From an uncultured Pelagibacteraceae bacterium (GTDB lineage Bacteria > Pseudomonadota > Alphaproteobacteria > Pelagibacterales > Pelagibacteraceae): a DNA stretch of 44,832 bases. This document shows positions 16,029 through 23,614 of the stretch, piece by piece. Each line of letters begins with the position of its first letter. Positions within the stretch are counted from its first letter, which is position 1. Below the pieces are notes generated by a model, which was not told the origin of the DNA, did no database searches, and saw only the letters and a program-made list of their open reading frames with translations. The stretch is taken from the NCBI GenBank assembly GCA_902561765.1, contig CACEQR010000003.1, forward strand, positions 1 through 44,832. Direction: 5' to 3'. A program made the translations under genes and the position numbers.

Positions 16029-16880
16029 TTATTTCTCTGTTTGAATTAATCCTTTTATGAACCATTTTTGCAAAAATACTACCACTAAAACTGGGGGGAT
16101 CATTGATAAAATAATATAAGCAAATCTCTCTGCTGTTCTTGGTAAAGCAACTCCCTCATAACTTTCAGTAAATATAATTTTCATTCCCATTACTACAGTC
16201 CAATATTCCTCACTCGTAGTCATTATTAACGGCCATAAATATTGACTATATCCGTATACAAACATGAATATAAACATCGCTGCAATCATTGTTTTAGATA
16301 ATGGAACTAAAAAATCTATAAAAAATCTCCAACTATTTGCACCATCTAATTTTGCTGATTCAAGTAATTCATCAGGTATAGTTTTATAAAACTGTCTAAA
16401 AAAAAAGGTAGCGGTGGCTGATGCAACCAATGGAAGAACAAGACCTGTGTATGAATTAGTTAAACCTAAATCTGATACAATCTTATAACTTGGAAAAATC
16501 CTAACCTCCAGAGGCACAAGTAAAGTAATAAAGATTAACCAAAAAATTGGTACAGCAAATTTGAATCTAAAATAAACTAAAGCATAAGCTGACATTGCTG
16601 AGATAATTACTTTAAGGGTTGCAATTCCCAAAGCCATTATAAAGCTATTTATAAACATTTTTGCAGCAGTCACTTCCTCTGACCAACCACCCTTCTCATT
16701 TAAAACTTCGTTATAATTTCTTGTTAATTGATCGCCAAGACCAAATTTCATTCCCTCTTTTAAAATAGTTACAGTATCGTGGGTAGAGCTAGCAAATGAT
16801 AACCAAATCGGAATTACCATTAATAAAACACCTAGTATAAGTACAATGTGTGCTAAAATTTGTGATAATTTAATTTTCAT
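16029..16880 (-). CDS. ugpE: Glycerol-3-phosphate permease UgpE, downstream copy
   Basis: A 283-residue inner-membrane permease with six predicted membrane segments and the MalG-type EAA loop DELLESAKLDGANSWRFF near residue 177. It is a close paralog of the gene just upstream: the EAA loop, the segment from LVPLSKTMI to the YWTVVMG block and much of the frame are near identical, and a 47-base stretch is identical in DNA. It carries an insertion (SYEGVALPRTAERF) before the last helix that the other copy lacks, like standard UgpE. The two overlap by 4 bases. One of them presumably pairs with UgpA. Confidence 0.9.
   Translation of the reverse strand: MKIKLSQILAHIVLILGVLLMVIPIWLSFASSTHDTVTILKEGMKFGLGDQLTRNYNEVLNEKGGWSEEVTAAKMFINSFIMALGIATLKVIISAMSAYALVYFRFKFAVPIFWLIFITLLVPLEVRIFPSYKIVSDLGLTNSYTGLVLPLVASATATFFFRQFYKTIPDELLESAKLDGANSWRFFIDFLVPLSKTMIAAMFIFMFVYGYSQYLWPLIMTTSEEYWTVVMGMKIIFTESYEGVALPRTAERFAYIILSMIPPVLVVVFLQKWFIKGLIQTEK
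16348..16394. repeat. 47-bp direct repeat, copy in downstream ugpE
   Basis: These 47 bases are identical to 17166-17212 in the other ugpE, at a distance of 818 bases. Third-codon positions are unchanged here while flanking parts have drifted, which points to recent duplication or local gene conversion. Recombination between the copies would delete one ugpE. Confidence 0.9.
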
Positions 16881-17698
16881 TTGTCTTGAAAGATCCCTTT
16901 AATAAAATATTTTTGTAATACAATTATAATTAATACTGGTGGTATCATTGACATGATAACAAATGCAAATTTGTTAACAATTGATCCAGACATCATCTTT
17001 AATCCCATGACAACAGTCCAATATTGTTCAGAAGAAGTTACTAATATCGGCCATAAATATTGATTATAACCGAATACAAACATAAATATGAACATTGCAA
17101 CAATCATTGTTTTTGACAATGGCACTAAAAAGTCAATAAAAAATCTCCAAGTATTTGCACCATCCAATTTTGCTGATTCAAGTAATTCATCAGGTATAGT
17201 TTTATAAAACTGCCTAAAAAATAAAGTAGCTATAGCAGAAGCTGAAATTGGAATAATTAGTCCCCAATATGAGTTTACTAAGTTAAGTGTAGACATAACA
17301 GAATAGGTAGGAAAAATTCTTAACTCCAGAGGGACTAGTATAGTAATAAAAATTATCCAAAATAATAATGTTGCATATTTCACTCTAAAATAAACTAAGA
17401 CATATGCAGTCATAAGAGATGAAATAACTGATAAAAACGCAACTCCAGTTGCCATTAAAAAACTATTTAAAAACATCTTTAATGCAGTAATTTCTTTAAA
17501 AAAACCACCTTCATATAATAAAACTTTTGTATAATTCTCTAAAAACTTATCTCCTAAAAAAAATTGAAGACCTTGGGTATTAATTATCGAAGCTGTATGA
17601 GTTGAGCTTGCAAAAATTAACCAAACAGGAATTATCATAATAAAAATGCCTATCAAAAGAATTAAATGAGAAAAGTTTGATGAAAAATATCTAATCAT
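16877..17698 (-). CDS. ugpE: Glycerol-3-phosphate permease UgpE, upstream copy
   Basis: A 273-residue permease, the second UgpE paralog. The EAA loop DELLESAKLDGANTWRFF differs from the downstream copy at one residue. Compared with it, this copy is shorter by about ten residues near the C terminus, where it reads GLKMMSGSIVNKFAF. It follows ugpA with a one-base gap and overlaps the other copy by 4 bases. Two UgpE genes in one operon could form UgpA-UgpE heterodimers with different partner choice, or represent a recent duplication not yet resolved. Both frames look intact, arguing against a pseudogene. Confidence 0.9.
   Translation of the reverse strand: MIRYFSSNFSHLILLIGIFIMIIPVWLIFASSTHTASIINTQGLQFFLGDKFLENYTKVLLYEGGFFKEITALKMFLNSFLMATGVAFLSVISSLMTAYVLVYFRVKYATLLFWIIFITILVPLELRIFPTYSVMSTLNLVNSYWGLIIPISASAIATLFFRQFYKTIPDELLESAKLDGANTWRFFIDFLVPLSKTMIVAMFIFMFVFGYNQYLWPILVTSSEQYWTVVMGLKMMSGSIVNKFAFVIMSMIPPVLIIIVLQKYFIKGIFQDK
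17166..17212. repeat. 47-bp direct repeat, copy in upstream ugpE
   Basis: Partner of the identical segment at 16348-16394; it encodes the region around the EAA loop of the permease. Confidence 0.9.
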
Positions 17699-17699
17699 T

Positions 17700-18578
17700 T
17701 TAATTGTAATGTATTTTCCCTTCTATGTATCTAAATTGAAAAATTGTAATAACTAAAACAATCAACATCATCATAATTGATTGAGCACCAGCACTTCCTA
17801 AGTCTAACCCCCTAAATCCGTCCATGTATGCTTTATAAACAAGAGTTCTTGTTTCACCTGAGGGTGCACCAATTGTTGTAGTGTCAATTATTCCAAAAGT
17901 ATCAAAAAAAGCATAAGTTATATTGATAATGATTAAAAAGAAAGTTGTGGGCATCAATAGAGGGAAAGTGATTGTCCAAAATCTTCTTAAACTACTTTTA
18001 CAATCAATTATGGATGCTTCAATAACAGATTTTTGTATTGCTTGAAGACCGGCTAAGAAGAAAATAAAATTAGCACTTATTTGTTTCCATGATCCTGCTA
18101 TTATTAAGTAGATATAAGAATCAAAAACACTTTCATACCAATTAAAACCCCATAAATCGTTAAATAGATGATACAATAATCCAAATCTTTCACTAAAAAA
18201 ATAATTTGCCATAACACCCACAACCGCTGGCGCAATAGCATAAGGCCAAATCAAAAGAGTTTTGTAGGCACTTTTTCCATGCATTACATTATTGGCTTGT
18301 ACAGCAAGTATCAATCCAATGGCTCCTGTAACAAGTGTAATCACAAAGCTATAAATAATAGTAAACTTAAAAGCTATTAAATAAGCCGGGTCATCAAAAA
18401 TAAATAAAAAATTATCAAACCATACAAATTGTCTTCCAAATCCAAATGCATCTTGCATGGTAAATGCATCTCTAAAAGTTTGTATTATTGGCCAATATAA
18501 AAATATTAATAAAATACCTAGCTGTGGTGCTAAAAAAAAATACTGTGAATAGTTTGATTTAAACTGAACTTTTTTCAT
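17700..18578 (-). CDS. ugpA: Glycerol-3-phosphate permease UgpA
   Basis: A 292-residue MalF-type permease with six predicted membrane segments. The N terminus (SQYFFLAPQLGILLIFLYWP) and the EAA-type loop QKSVIEASIIDCKSSLRRFW near residue 183 match UgpA. With UgpE it forms the channel for glycerol-3-phosphate. It is separated from ugpB by a perfect hairpin and starts 8 bases past it; the obvious purine-rich AGGAGG lies inside that hairpin, which may lower UgpA translation relative to the binding protein. Confidence 0.92.
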   Translation of the reverse strand: MKKVQFKSNYSQYFFLAPQLGILLIFLYWPIIQTFRDAFTMQDAFGFGRQFVWFDNFLFIFDDPAYLIAFKFTIIYSFVITLVTGAIGLILAVQANNVMHGKSAYKTLLIWPYAIAPAVVGVMANYFFSERFGLLYHLFNDLWGFNWYESVFDSYIYLIIAGSWKQISANFIFFLAGLQAIQKSVIEASIIDCKSSLRRFWTITFPLLMPTTFFLIIINITYAFFDTFGIIDTTTIGAPSGETRTLVYKAYMDGFRGLDLGSAGAQSIMMMLIVLVITIFQFRYIEGKIHYN

Positions 18579-18586
18579 AAAATAAA

Positions 18587-18612
18587 TAGGAGGGTATATT
18601 AATACCCTCCTA
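18587..18612 (-). promoter_or_regulatory. Perfect 11-bp hairpin between ugpB and ugpA
   Basis: On the minus strand TAGGAGGGTAT pairs exactly with ATACCCTCCTA around a 4-base loop. There is no long U-run after it, so I read it as an RNA-stabilising or partial-termination element that keeps binding-protein mRNA more abundant than permease mRNA, as is known for many ABC operons. Confidence 0.7.
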
Positions 18613-18626
18613 ATTTATATTATTTT

Positions 18627-19934
18627 TTAAAGAGTCTTAGCAAATTGTTTTAACAATTTAGCTGCACCCTTATCCATGTTCTTTAATCCTTTTTCGATTG
18701 ATATTTTGCCATTTAACATTGGCTCAACATTTTCGTAAATTACTTCACGAATTTGAGGCCAGTTACCAGCTCTATATCCACCAGGAATAGTTGAACCTTC
18801 TAAGCTTAATTGTTCACCAACAGCTTTGTGATATGGAGAAGCTCTATAAAAGTTTATAGTTTCAGCTAATTCTATACCACCTTTAGTTACAGCAGAATAA
18901 CCTGTCATGTTGTGATAGTATAAATCCATTTCAGGAGAACCCATAAATTCTATGAATTTAGCAAGTCCTTTATACTCTTCTTCTGTATGACCATTTAAGA
19001 TCCAGTTTGCTGCGCCACCAATAAATGTTGGATACTCTTTGCCACCAGTTACTGAATCCCAATAAGGAATATGATTAACTGTAAAATTTGGAACAACACC
19101 TTTCATTCCACCAAATGATGCAGCAGATCCAAACCAAAAAGCAGCCTCACCTGCTATAAATGGTGCTTGATTATCTCCCCATGCTCTTCCTTTATAACCG
19201 TAGAGACCTTTTTCGTACCATTCTTTTACTTTTTTCCAATGATAAACAAATGCATCTGTTTCAGCAAATAAAGTTTTTGTCGGAACAGCATCGTAACCAT
19301 TGTTTCCATCTGTCATAAGTAGATTATGTCTTGAAAAGAAATTTTCTGTCCAGATCCATGGAAAGTGACTTTGAACTAAAGGAATATATCCAGCAGCTTT
19401 AATTTTTGGAGCCATAGCCTCAAATTCTTCATAAGTTTTTGGAACTGATTCTATTCCTACTTCTTTCAATATGTCCATATTTGCATACATTAAGCAAGTT
19501 GAACTATTAAAAGGAACACCTATCATTTTTCCATCAGAGTCAGCATAGAAGTTTTTAATTCCAGGAATATAATTATCTGCATCTACTTTAATTCCATATT
19601 TCTCAGCCATATCTTCAAAACCAATAACAACGCCATTTTTAACTTGGGCTACCATAATTGCAGCACCAGCATCGTAAACCTGTGAATAATGTGGTTGGTC
19701 TCCCGCTCTAAATGCAGCTATAGTTGCCGCCATGTTATCTTCATAACTTCCTTTACCTGTAGGAATGACGGTGTATTCATCTTGTGAAGCATTAAATCTA
19801 TTTGCAATTTCAATAATTACATCACCAAGAAATCCACTATTTCCATACCACCAATGAATTTCTGTTTTTGAATAACTGTGTGATGTAAAAGAGAAAGTAA
19901 ATAGAATTGTTAAAACACTCAATATTTTTTTCAT
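18627..19934 (-). CDS. ugpB: Glycerol-3-phosphate-binding protein UgpB
   Basis: A 435-residue periplasmic binding protein with a signal peptide of about 22 residues. UgpB features are the start EIHWWYG, the GSYEDNMAATIAAFRAGDQPH block near residue 61, QVYDAGAAIMVAQ near residue 83, and VPFNSSTCLMYAN near residue 140, which parallel E. coli UgpB closely. It captures glycerol-3-phosphate and glycerophosphodiesters. It heads ugpB-A-E-E-C-ugpQ-2H, and two 11-bp-spaced Pho-like heptamers lie 48-65 bases upstream, consistent with PhoB control. Confidence 0.93.
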   Translation of the reverse strand: MKKILSVLTILFTFSFTSHSYSKTEIHWWYGNSGFLGDVIIEIANRFNASQDEYTVIPTGKGSYEDNMAATIAAFRAGDQPHYSQVYDAGAAIMVAQVKNGVVIGFEDMAEKYGIKVDADNYIPGIKNFYADSDGKMIGVPFNSSTCLMYANMDILKEVGIESVPKTYEEFEAMAPKIKAAGYIPLVQSHFPWIWTENFFSRHNLLMTDGNNGYDAVPTKTLFAETDAFVYHWKKVKEWYEKGLYGYKGRAWGDNQAPFIAGEAAFWFGSAASFGGMKGVVPNFTVNHIPYWDSVTGGKEYPTFIGGAANWILNGHTEEEYKGLAKFIEFMGSPEMDLYYHNMTGYSAVTKGGIELAETINFYRASPYHKAVGEQLSLEGSTIPGGYRAGNWPQIREVIYENVEPMLNGKISIEKGLKNMDKGAAKLLKQFAKTL

Positions 19935-19981
19935 TTTACCTCTTTTGTTAATTTATGATTTTTTAATGATAAATTATTTAT

Positions 19982-19999
19982 GTTAAAGTATCGTTAAAT
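19982..19999 (-). promoter_or_regulatory. Candidate Pho box upstream of ugpB
   Basis: On the minus strand two heptamers, ATTTAAC and CTTTAAC, repeat at exactly 11 bases with a 4-base spacer. They resemble the pstS-upstream heptamers ATTTAAC and CTGTAAC. The DNA is AT-rich so chance matches occur, but ugp is a known Pho-regulon member in other bacteria. Confidence 0.5.
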
Positions 20000-20073
20000 T
20001 TTGATTACTTAAATGTAAAAATATATAATATTTCTAAAAGAGGTTGTATATTTTAAAACAAATCATAATTTAA

Positions 20074-21225
20074 ATGTCTAAAATATTCGATTTATTCATA
20101 ATAGGTGGCGGTATAAACGGTGCAGGTATTGCAAGGGATGCTGCAGGTAGAGGCTTATCAGTTTGTTTAGCTGACAAAGGTGAGATTGGTGGAGCAACTT
20201 CATCCTGGTCAACGAAATTAATACATGGTGGTCTACGTTATTTAGAAAATTATGAATTCAAATTAGTTAGAGAGTCTTTGAGAGAAAGAGAAATTGTTTA
20301 TAAAATTGCTAAACATATTTCAAAACCTATTCCTTTTATAATTCCTTATGCAGATAAAATTCGACCAGCCTGGTTAATTAAAATTGGTTTATTTTTGTAC
20401 GATAATTTAGGTGGTAAAAGTAATATACCAAAATCAAAAACATTTGATCTTAGAAAAAAATTTTCAAATATTCTTAAAGAAAAATACAAAACTGGTTTCC
20501 AATATTTTGACATACAAATTGACGATAAAAAATTAACGAAATTAAATACCAAAGATGCAAAAAGAAATAACGCTAAAATACTAGAATACAACAAAGTTAA
20601 AAAAGCTGAAATTATTGGCAATGAATGGATTATTAGTCTTGAAAATGGTGAAAAAGTAAAGTCAAAAATTTTGATTAATGCATCTGGACCATGGATAAAT
20701 GAAACCTTAAATAAAAATATAAAAATTAAATCTAAGAAAAAAATTAGATTGGTTAAAGGAAGTCATATTATTACAAAAAAATTGTACAAAGAAAATGTTG
20801 CGTTCACATTTCAAAATACTGATAAAAGAATAATATTTGTAATACCTTATAAAGGGAAGTTTTCTTTAATTGGAACTACTGAAGAAGAGGTGAAATCACC
20901 TGAAAATAAAGGAATATCAAAAAAAGAAATTAGATATTTAATTAGTTCAGTAAATAATTACTTAAAAAAACAAATAACATCAAAAGACATCGTAGATACA
21001 TATTCTGGGATAAGACCTCTAATTGAAGATTTTAAAACAGCCTCAAAAGTCACAAGAGATTATGTTTTTGATTTAAAAATTATAAAAAAATTACCTTTAT
21101 TGAATATTTATGGAGGAAAACTTACCACCTACAGAAAATTGTCTGAAAAAGTCCTTATTGATCTTGAAAAATTTTTACCTAAAACAAAAAAAGGTCCATG
21201 GACACACAAAAAGAAGCTTTTGTAA
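20074..21225 (+). CDS. glpD: Aerobic glycerol-3-phosphate dehydrogenase, C-terminally short
   Basis: A 383-residue FAD-dependent enzyme. It has the dinucleotide motif I-G-G-G-I-N-G-A-G near residue 11, the SSWSTKLIHGGLRYLENYE substrate-region block near residue 49, and the GGKLTTYRKLSEK block near residue 350. It oxidises glycerol-3-phosphate to dihydroxyacetone phosphate and passes electrons to quinone, completing use of Ugp substrates. E. coli GlpD is 501 residues; this one stops right after the GPWT segment, so the C-terminal cap domain of about 110 residues is absent and there is no downstream space for a frameshifted remnant. The FAD and active-site blocks are intact. It is divergent from ugpB. 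Confidence 0.88.
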   Translation: MSKIFDLFIIGGGINGAGIARDAAGRGLSVCLADKGEIGGATSSWSTKLIHGGLRYLENYEFKLVRESLREREIVYKIAKHISKPIPFIIPYADKIRPAWLIKIGLFLYDNLGGKSNIPKSKTFDLRKKFSNILKEKYKTGFQYFDIQIDDKKLTKLNTKDAKRNNAKILEYNKVKKAEIIGNEWIISLENGEKVKSKILINASGPWINETLNKNIKIKSKKKIRLVKGSHIITKKLYKENVAFTFQNTDKRIIFVIPYKGKFSLIGTTEEEVKSPENKGISKKEIRYLISSVNNYLKKQITSKDIVDTYSGIRPLIEDFKTASKVTRDYVFDLKIIKKLPLLNIYGGKLTTYRKLSEKVLIDLEKFLPKTKKGPWTHKKKLL

Positions 21226-21263
21226 TTTCCACTGTCTTAGAAAATGCTTTTCACTAAGTAATT

Positions 21264-22058
21264 TTATTTAATTCTAGTTTGAATTATTTTGATAATTTTA
21301 GGTAAATCTTTAATTGTATCTATTACATAGTGAGCACCTATTTTCTCAAATTTTTTCTTGATCTTTTTTCTAAATTTAGTTTTATCTTTAAAAGAAAGTT
21401 TATTAAATTCGACTTCTGTTTTACCAAATTCATTACCTGAAAAAATAACACCCACTACCCACATCCCAGCATTTACTCCCTCTAACAATCCAGGAATAGT
21501 GTCATCAACTTTTATACAATTTGATCCCTTAGTAATATTTAATTCAGAAAAAATTTTATATATTATTTCAGCTGAGGGTCTTCCAATTCTTGTATGCGAT
21601 GAACTATAAGAAATATCTGGAGTAAATCCTTGTTTTTTTAATTCTGGCAATATAGTTTTTAAAATATCATCAGAATATCCAGTATTTGTAGCTATTTTAA
21701 TTTTTTTTTTTTTTATAAATTCTATGGTTCTTTTACTGCCTGAAATAAATTTAGAATGTTTTTTAATAATTTTTTTTAATTCTGGATTAAAAAGTTTAAA
21801 TAATTTATCGATATCATTTTTACTAGGTTTTTTTTTATATTTTTTTTTCCACTGAAGATTTATTTTTTTTGTATTAATTAATTGACTTATATGTGCTCTT
21901 TTTTCAATACCCATAGGACCAATAGCTTCTTTTCTACTAATTGGTATTCCAATCTTATTAAAAATATGAATTAGAACTTTTGATGGTGCCAAACTACCAA
22001 AATCTATTAGGGTGCCTGCTAAATCAAAAACAATTGCTTCTATTTTATTATTTTTCAT
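21264..22058 (-). CDS. phnX: Phosphonoacetaldehyde hydrolase-like HAD enzyme (PhnX)
   Basis: A 264-residue HAD protein of the phosphonatase type. Motif I D-L-A-G-T-L-I-D-F-G-S has the nucleophile Asp12, and P-M-G-I-E-K-R-A-H places Lys53 where the characterised Bacillus enzyme has its Schiff-base lysine, also residue 53. Later blocks TNTGYSDDIL, GRPSAEIIYK and KVDDTIPGLLEGVNAGMW are typical. The enzyme splits phosphonoacetaldehyde into acetaldehyde and phosphate. The aminotransferase PhnW that normally supplies it is not in the window. It lies convergent with glpD within a phosphorus-gene cluster. A related phosphonatase-like activity cannot be excluded. Confidence 0.82.
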   Translation of the reverse strand: MKNNKIEAIVFDLAGTLIDFGSLAPSKVLIHIFNKIGIPISRKEAIGPMGIEKRAHISQLINTKKINLQWKKKYKKKPSKNDIDKLFKLFNPELKKIIKKHSKFISGSKRTIEFIKKKKIKIATNTGYSDDILKTILPELKKQGFTPDISYSSSHTRIGRPSAEIIYKIFSELNITKGSNCIKVDDTIPGLLEGVNAGMWVVGVIFSGNEFGKTEVEFNKLSFKDKTKFRKKIKKKFEKIGAHYVIDTIKDLPKIIKIIQTRIK

Positions 22059-22105
22059 TATATTTTTTAATTATATAATTAAAGTTAAATTAAAATAATA
22101 TTAAA

Positions 22106-23614
22106 TTAATTTGAATAAATTACCCTAGGTTCTAGAAATAATTCCCTTGATAAGGCTTTGAATTTTTTAGTCACTTGTTTTGAAATAATTTCCTGGTGCT
22201 GGGATGGAATTTTTAAAAATACTGAATTACCTCTTTTATAAAGTTTAAACTCTTCTAAAAAAATTGTAGATATTGATGTAAGAGAATTAGCAAATCTTAA
22301 GGCTGCACCAACTTGTTTGCATGAATATATCTCGTTGTTATTTAAAAACGTTAAGTATTCTATCTTTGGATTGTATTTTATACTACAATATCTCCAGTAA
22401 CAAGAAAGTGCCAATTGTATTCTTTCTTTATGTGAAAGTTTTAATAAAGGCGTATTTAATGTTTCTTGAAAAACCAACTCTGCTTTTTGGAATGCTCCCA
22501 AACCCCAATCCATATGACTTAGTACACAAGATAGATGAAGCAATTTTTGATTAAAATGCTCATTTCCCTCAAATATAGGTTTTATAAAATCAAAATATTT
22601 CTTATATGTAGATCCTAAATCGCCTCTTTTTTTTGAAATATGCTCTAATGATTTATTAAAAACAAAATTACTATCTGAGTGTTTAAATAAATCTTTGGCA
22701 AGAGATCCTTCTCTAATACCACTAATTGAGCAAATAACATTTTTTGGATTTGCTATGTTCATAATTTCTTCTAGAATTATTGAGCTATAAGGAAGATAAG
22801 GCGTTCTAGACTTTGATATGTATTCAACTGATTTCAATTTAGATTTATTAAATGAAGAAATTTTTTCTAAAAATTTTGTAAGTTTTTGATTTTCAATTGA
22901 GTATTGATGAATAATATGGACTGGATATTCATTTTGAAATAAGTGTAATTTAAACAAAGCTCTCCACGTACCTCCCACCAAATATAAATTATTAAATTTT
23001 TTTTTAGATAACCATTTTTCATCTCTTAAAAGATTTTTGAGATATTTAGGTAAATTTCTTTTTTTAACAATAGGATTGTTAATTAATCTTAAAACACCAA
23101 CTGGAAGTGATGTTTTATTTGTTACAATATTGTTTTCAACTCTAGCAAGCTCTAAACTTCCACCACCTAAATCAGCAACAAGTCCATCCACATTCTCAAA
23201 TCCAATTTTAACGCCTTCAGCTGATGATTCGGCTTCTTCTTCACCAGTTAAAATATTTATATTTTTTTTAAATAAGTATTCTACTTCTTCAATAAAGGGC
23301 TTTGCGTCTGTAGCTTCTCTTAATACAGCTGTTGCAATAATTTTAAGGTTATTAATTTTTGAAACATTAAGAATTTCTGAAAATCTTTTTAAGACTTTTA
23401 AAGCATATATCTTGCCTGATTTATGAAGTTTTTTTGATTTATCTAAGTTTTTACCAAGTTCACAAACTGCTTTTTCGTTAAAAAAAGGTACTCTAGATGA
23501 TGTAAAATCATCGTAAATTAACATTCTTATAGAATTTGAACCTATATCAATAATAGCTAATTTTGATTGTCTTAATTTTAAATTTTGCTTATTTTTAATT
23601 ACTTTAAGTTCCAC
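22106..23614 (-). CDS. ppx: Exopolyphosphatase / GppA-type phosphatase
   Basis: A 502-residue Ppx/GppA protein with the actin-like ATPase-fold signatures: LAIIDIGSNSIRMLIYD near residue 20, TGEEEAESSAEGV near residue 119 with the catalytic glutamate, and DLGGGSLELARV near residue 143. The extra C-terminal half resembles the HD-like helical domain of long Ppx proteins. It removes phosphate from polyphosphate ends, and many members also hydrolyse pppGpp. It overlaps the end of ppk by 11 bases, placing synthesis and breakdown of polyphosphate on one transcript. Confidence 0.9.
   Translation of the reverse strand: MELKVIKNKQNLKLRQSKLAIIDIGSNSIRMLIYDDFTSSRVPFFNEKAVCELGKNLDKSKKLHKSGKIYALKVLKRFSEILNVSKINNLKIIATAVLREATDAKPFIEEVEYLFKKNINILTGEEEAESSAEGVKIGFENVDGLVADLGGGSLELARVENNIVTNKTSLPVGVLRLINNPIVKKRNLPKYLKNLLRDEKWLSKKKFNNLYLVGGTWRALFKLHLFQNEYPVHIIHQYSIENQKLTKFLEKISSFNKSKLKSVEYISKSRTPYLPYSSIILEEIMNIANPKNVICSISGIREGSLAKDLFKHSDSNFVFNKSLEHISKKRGDLGSTYKKYFDFIKPIFEGNEHFNQKLLHLSCVLSHMDWGLGAFQKAELVFQETLNTPLLKLSHKERIQLALSCYWRYCSIKYNPKIEYLTFLNNNEIYSCKQVGAALRFANSLTSISTIFLEEFKLYKRGNSVFLKIPSQHQEIISKQVTKKFKALSRELFLEPRVIYSN

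Noticed and set aside
21226..21263. Possible frameshifted remainder of glpD
   Set aside because: Only 38 bases separate it from the convergent gene, not enough for the missing domain, and no family motif appears in other frames.
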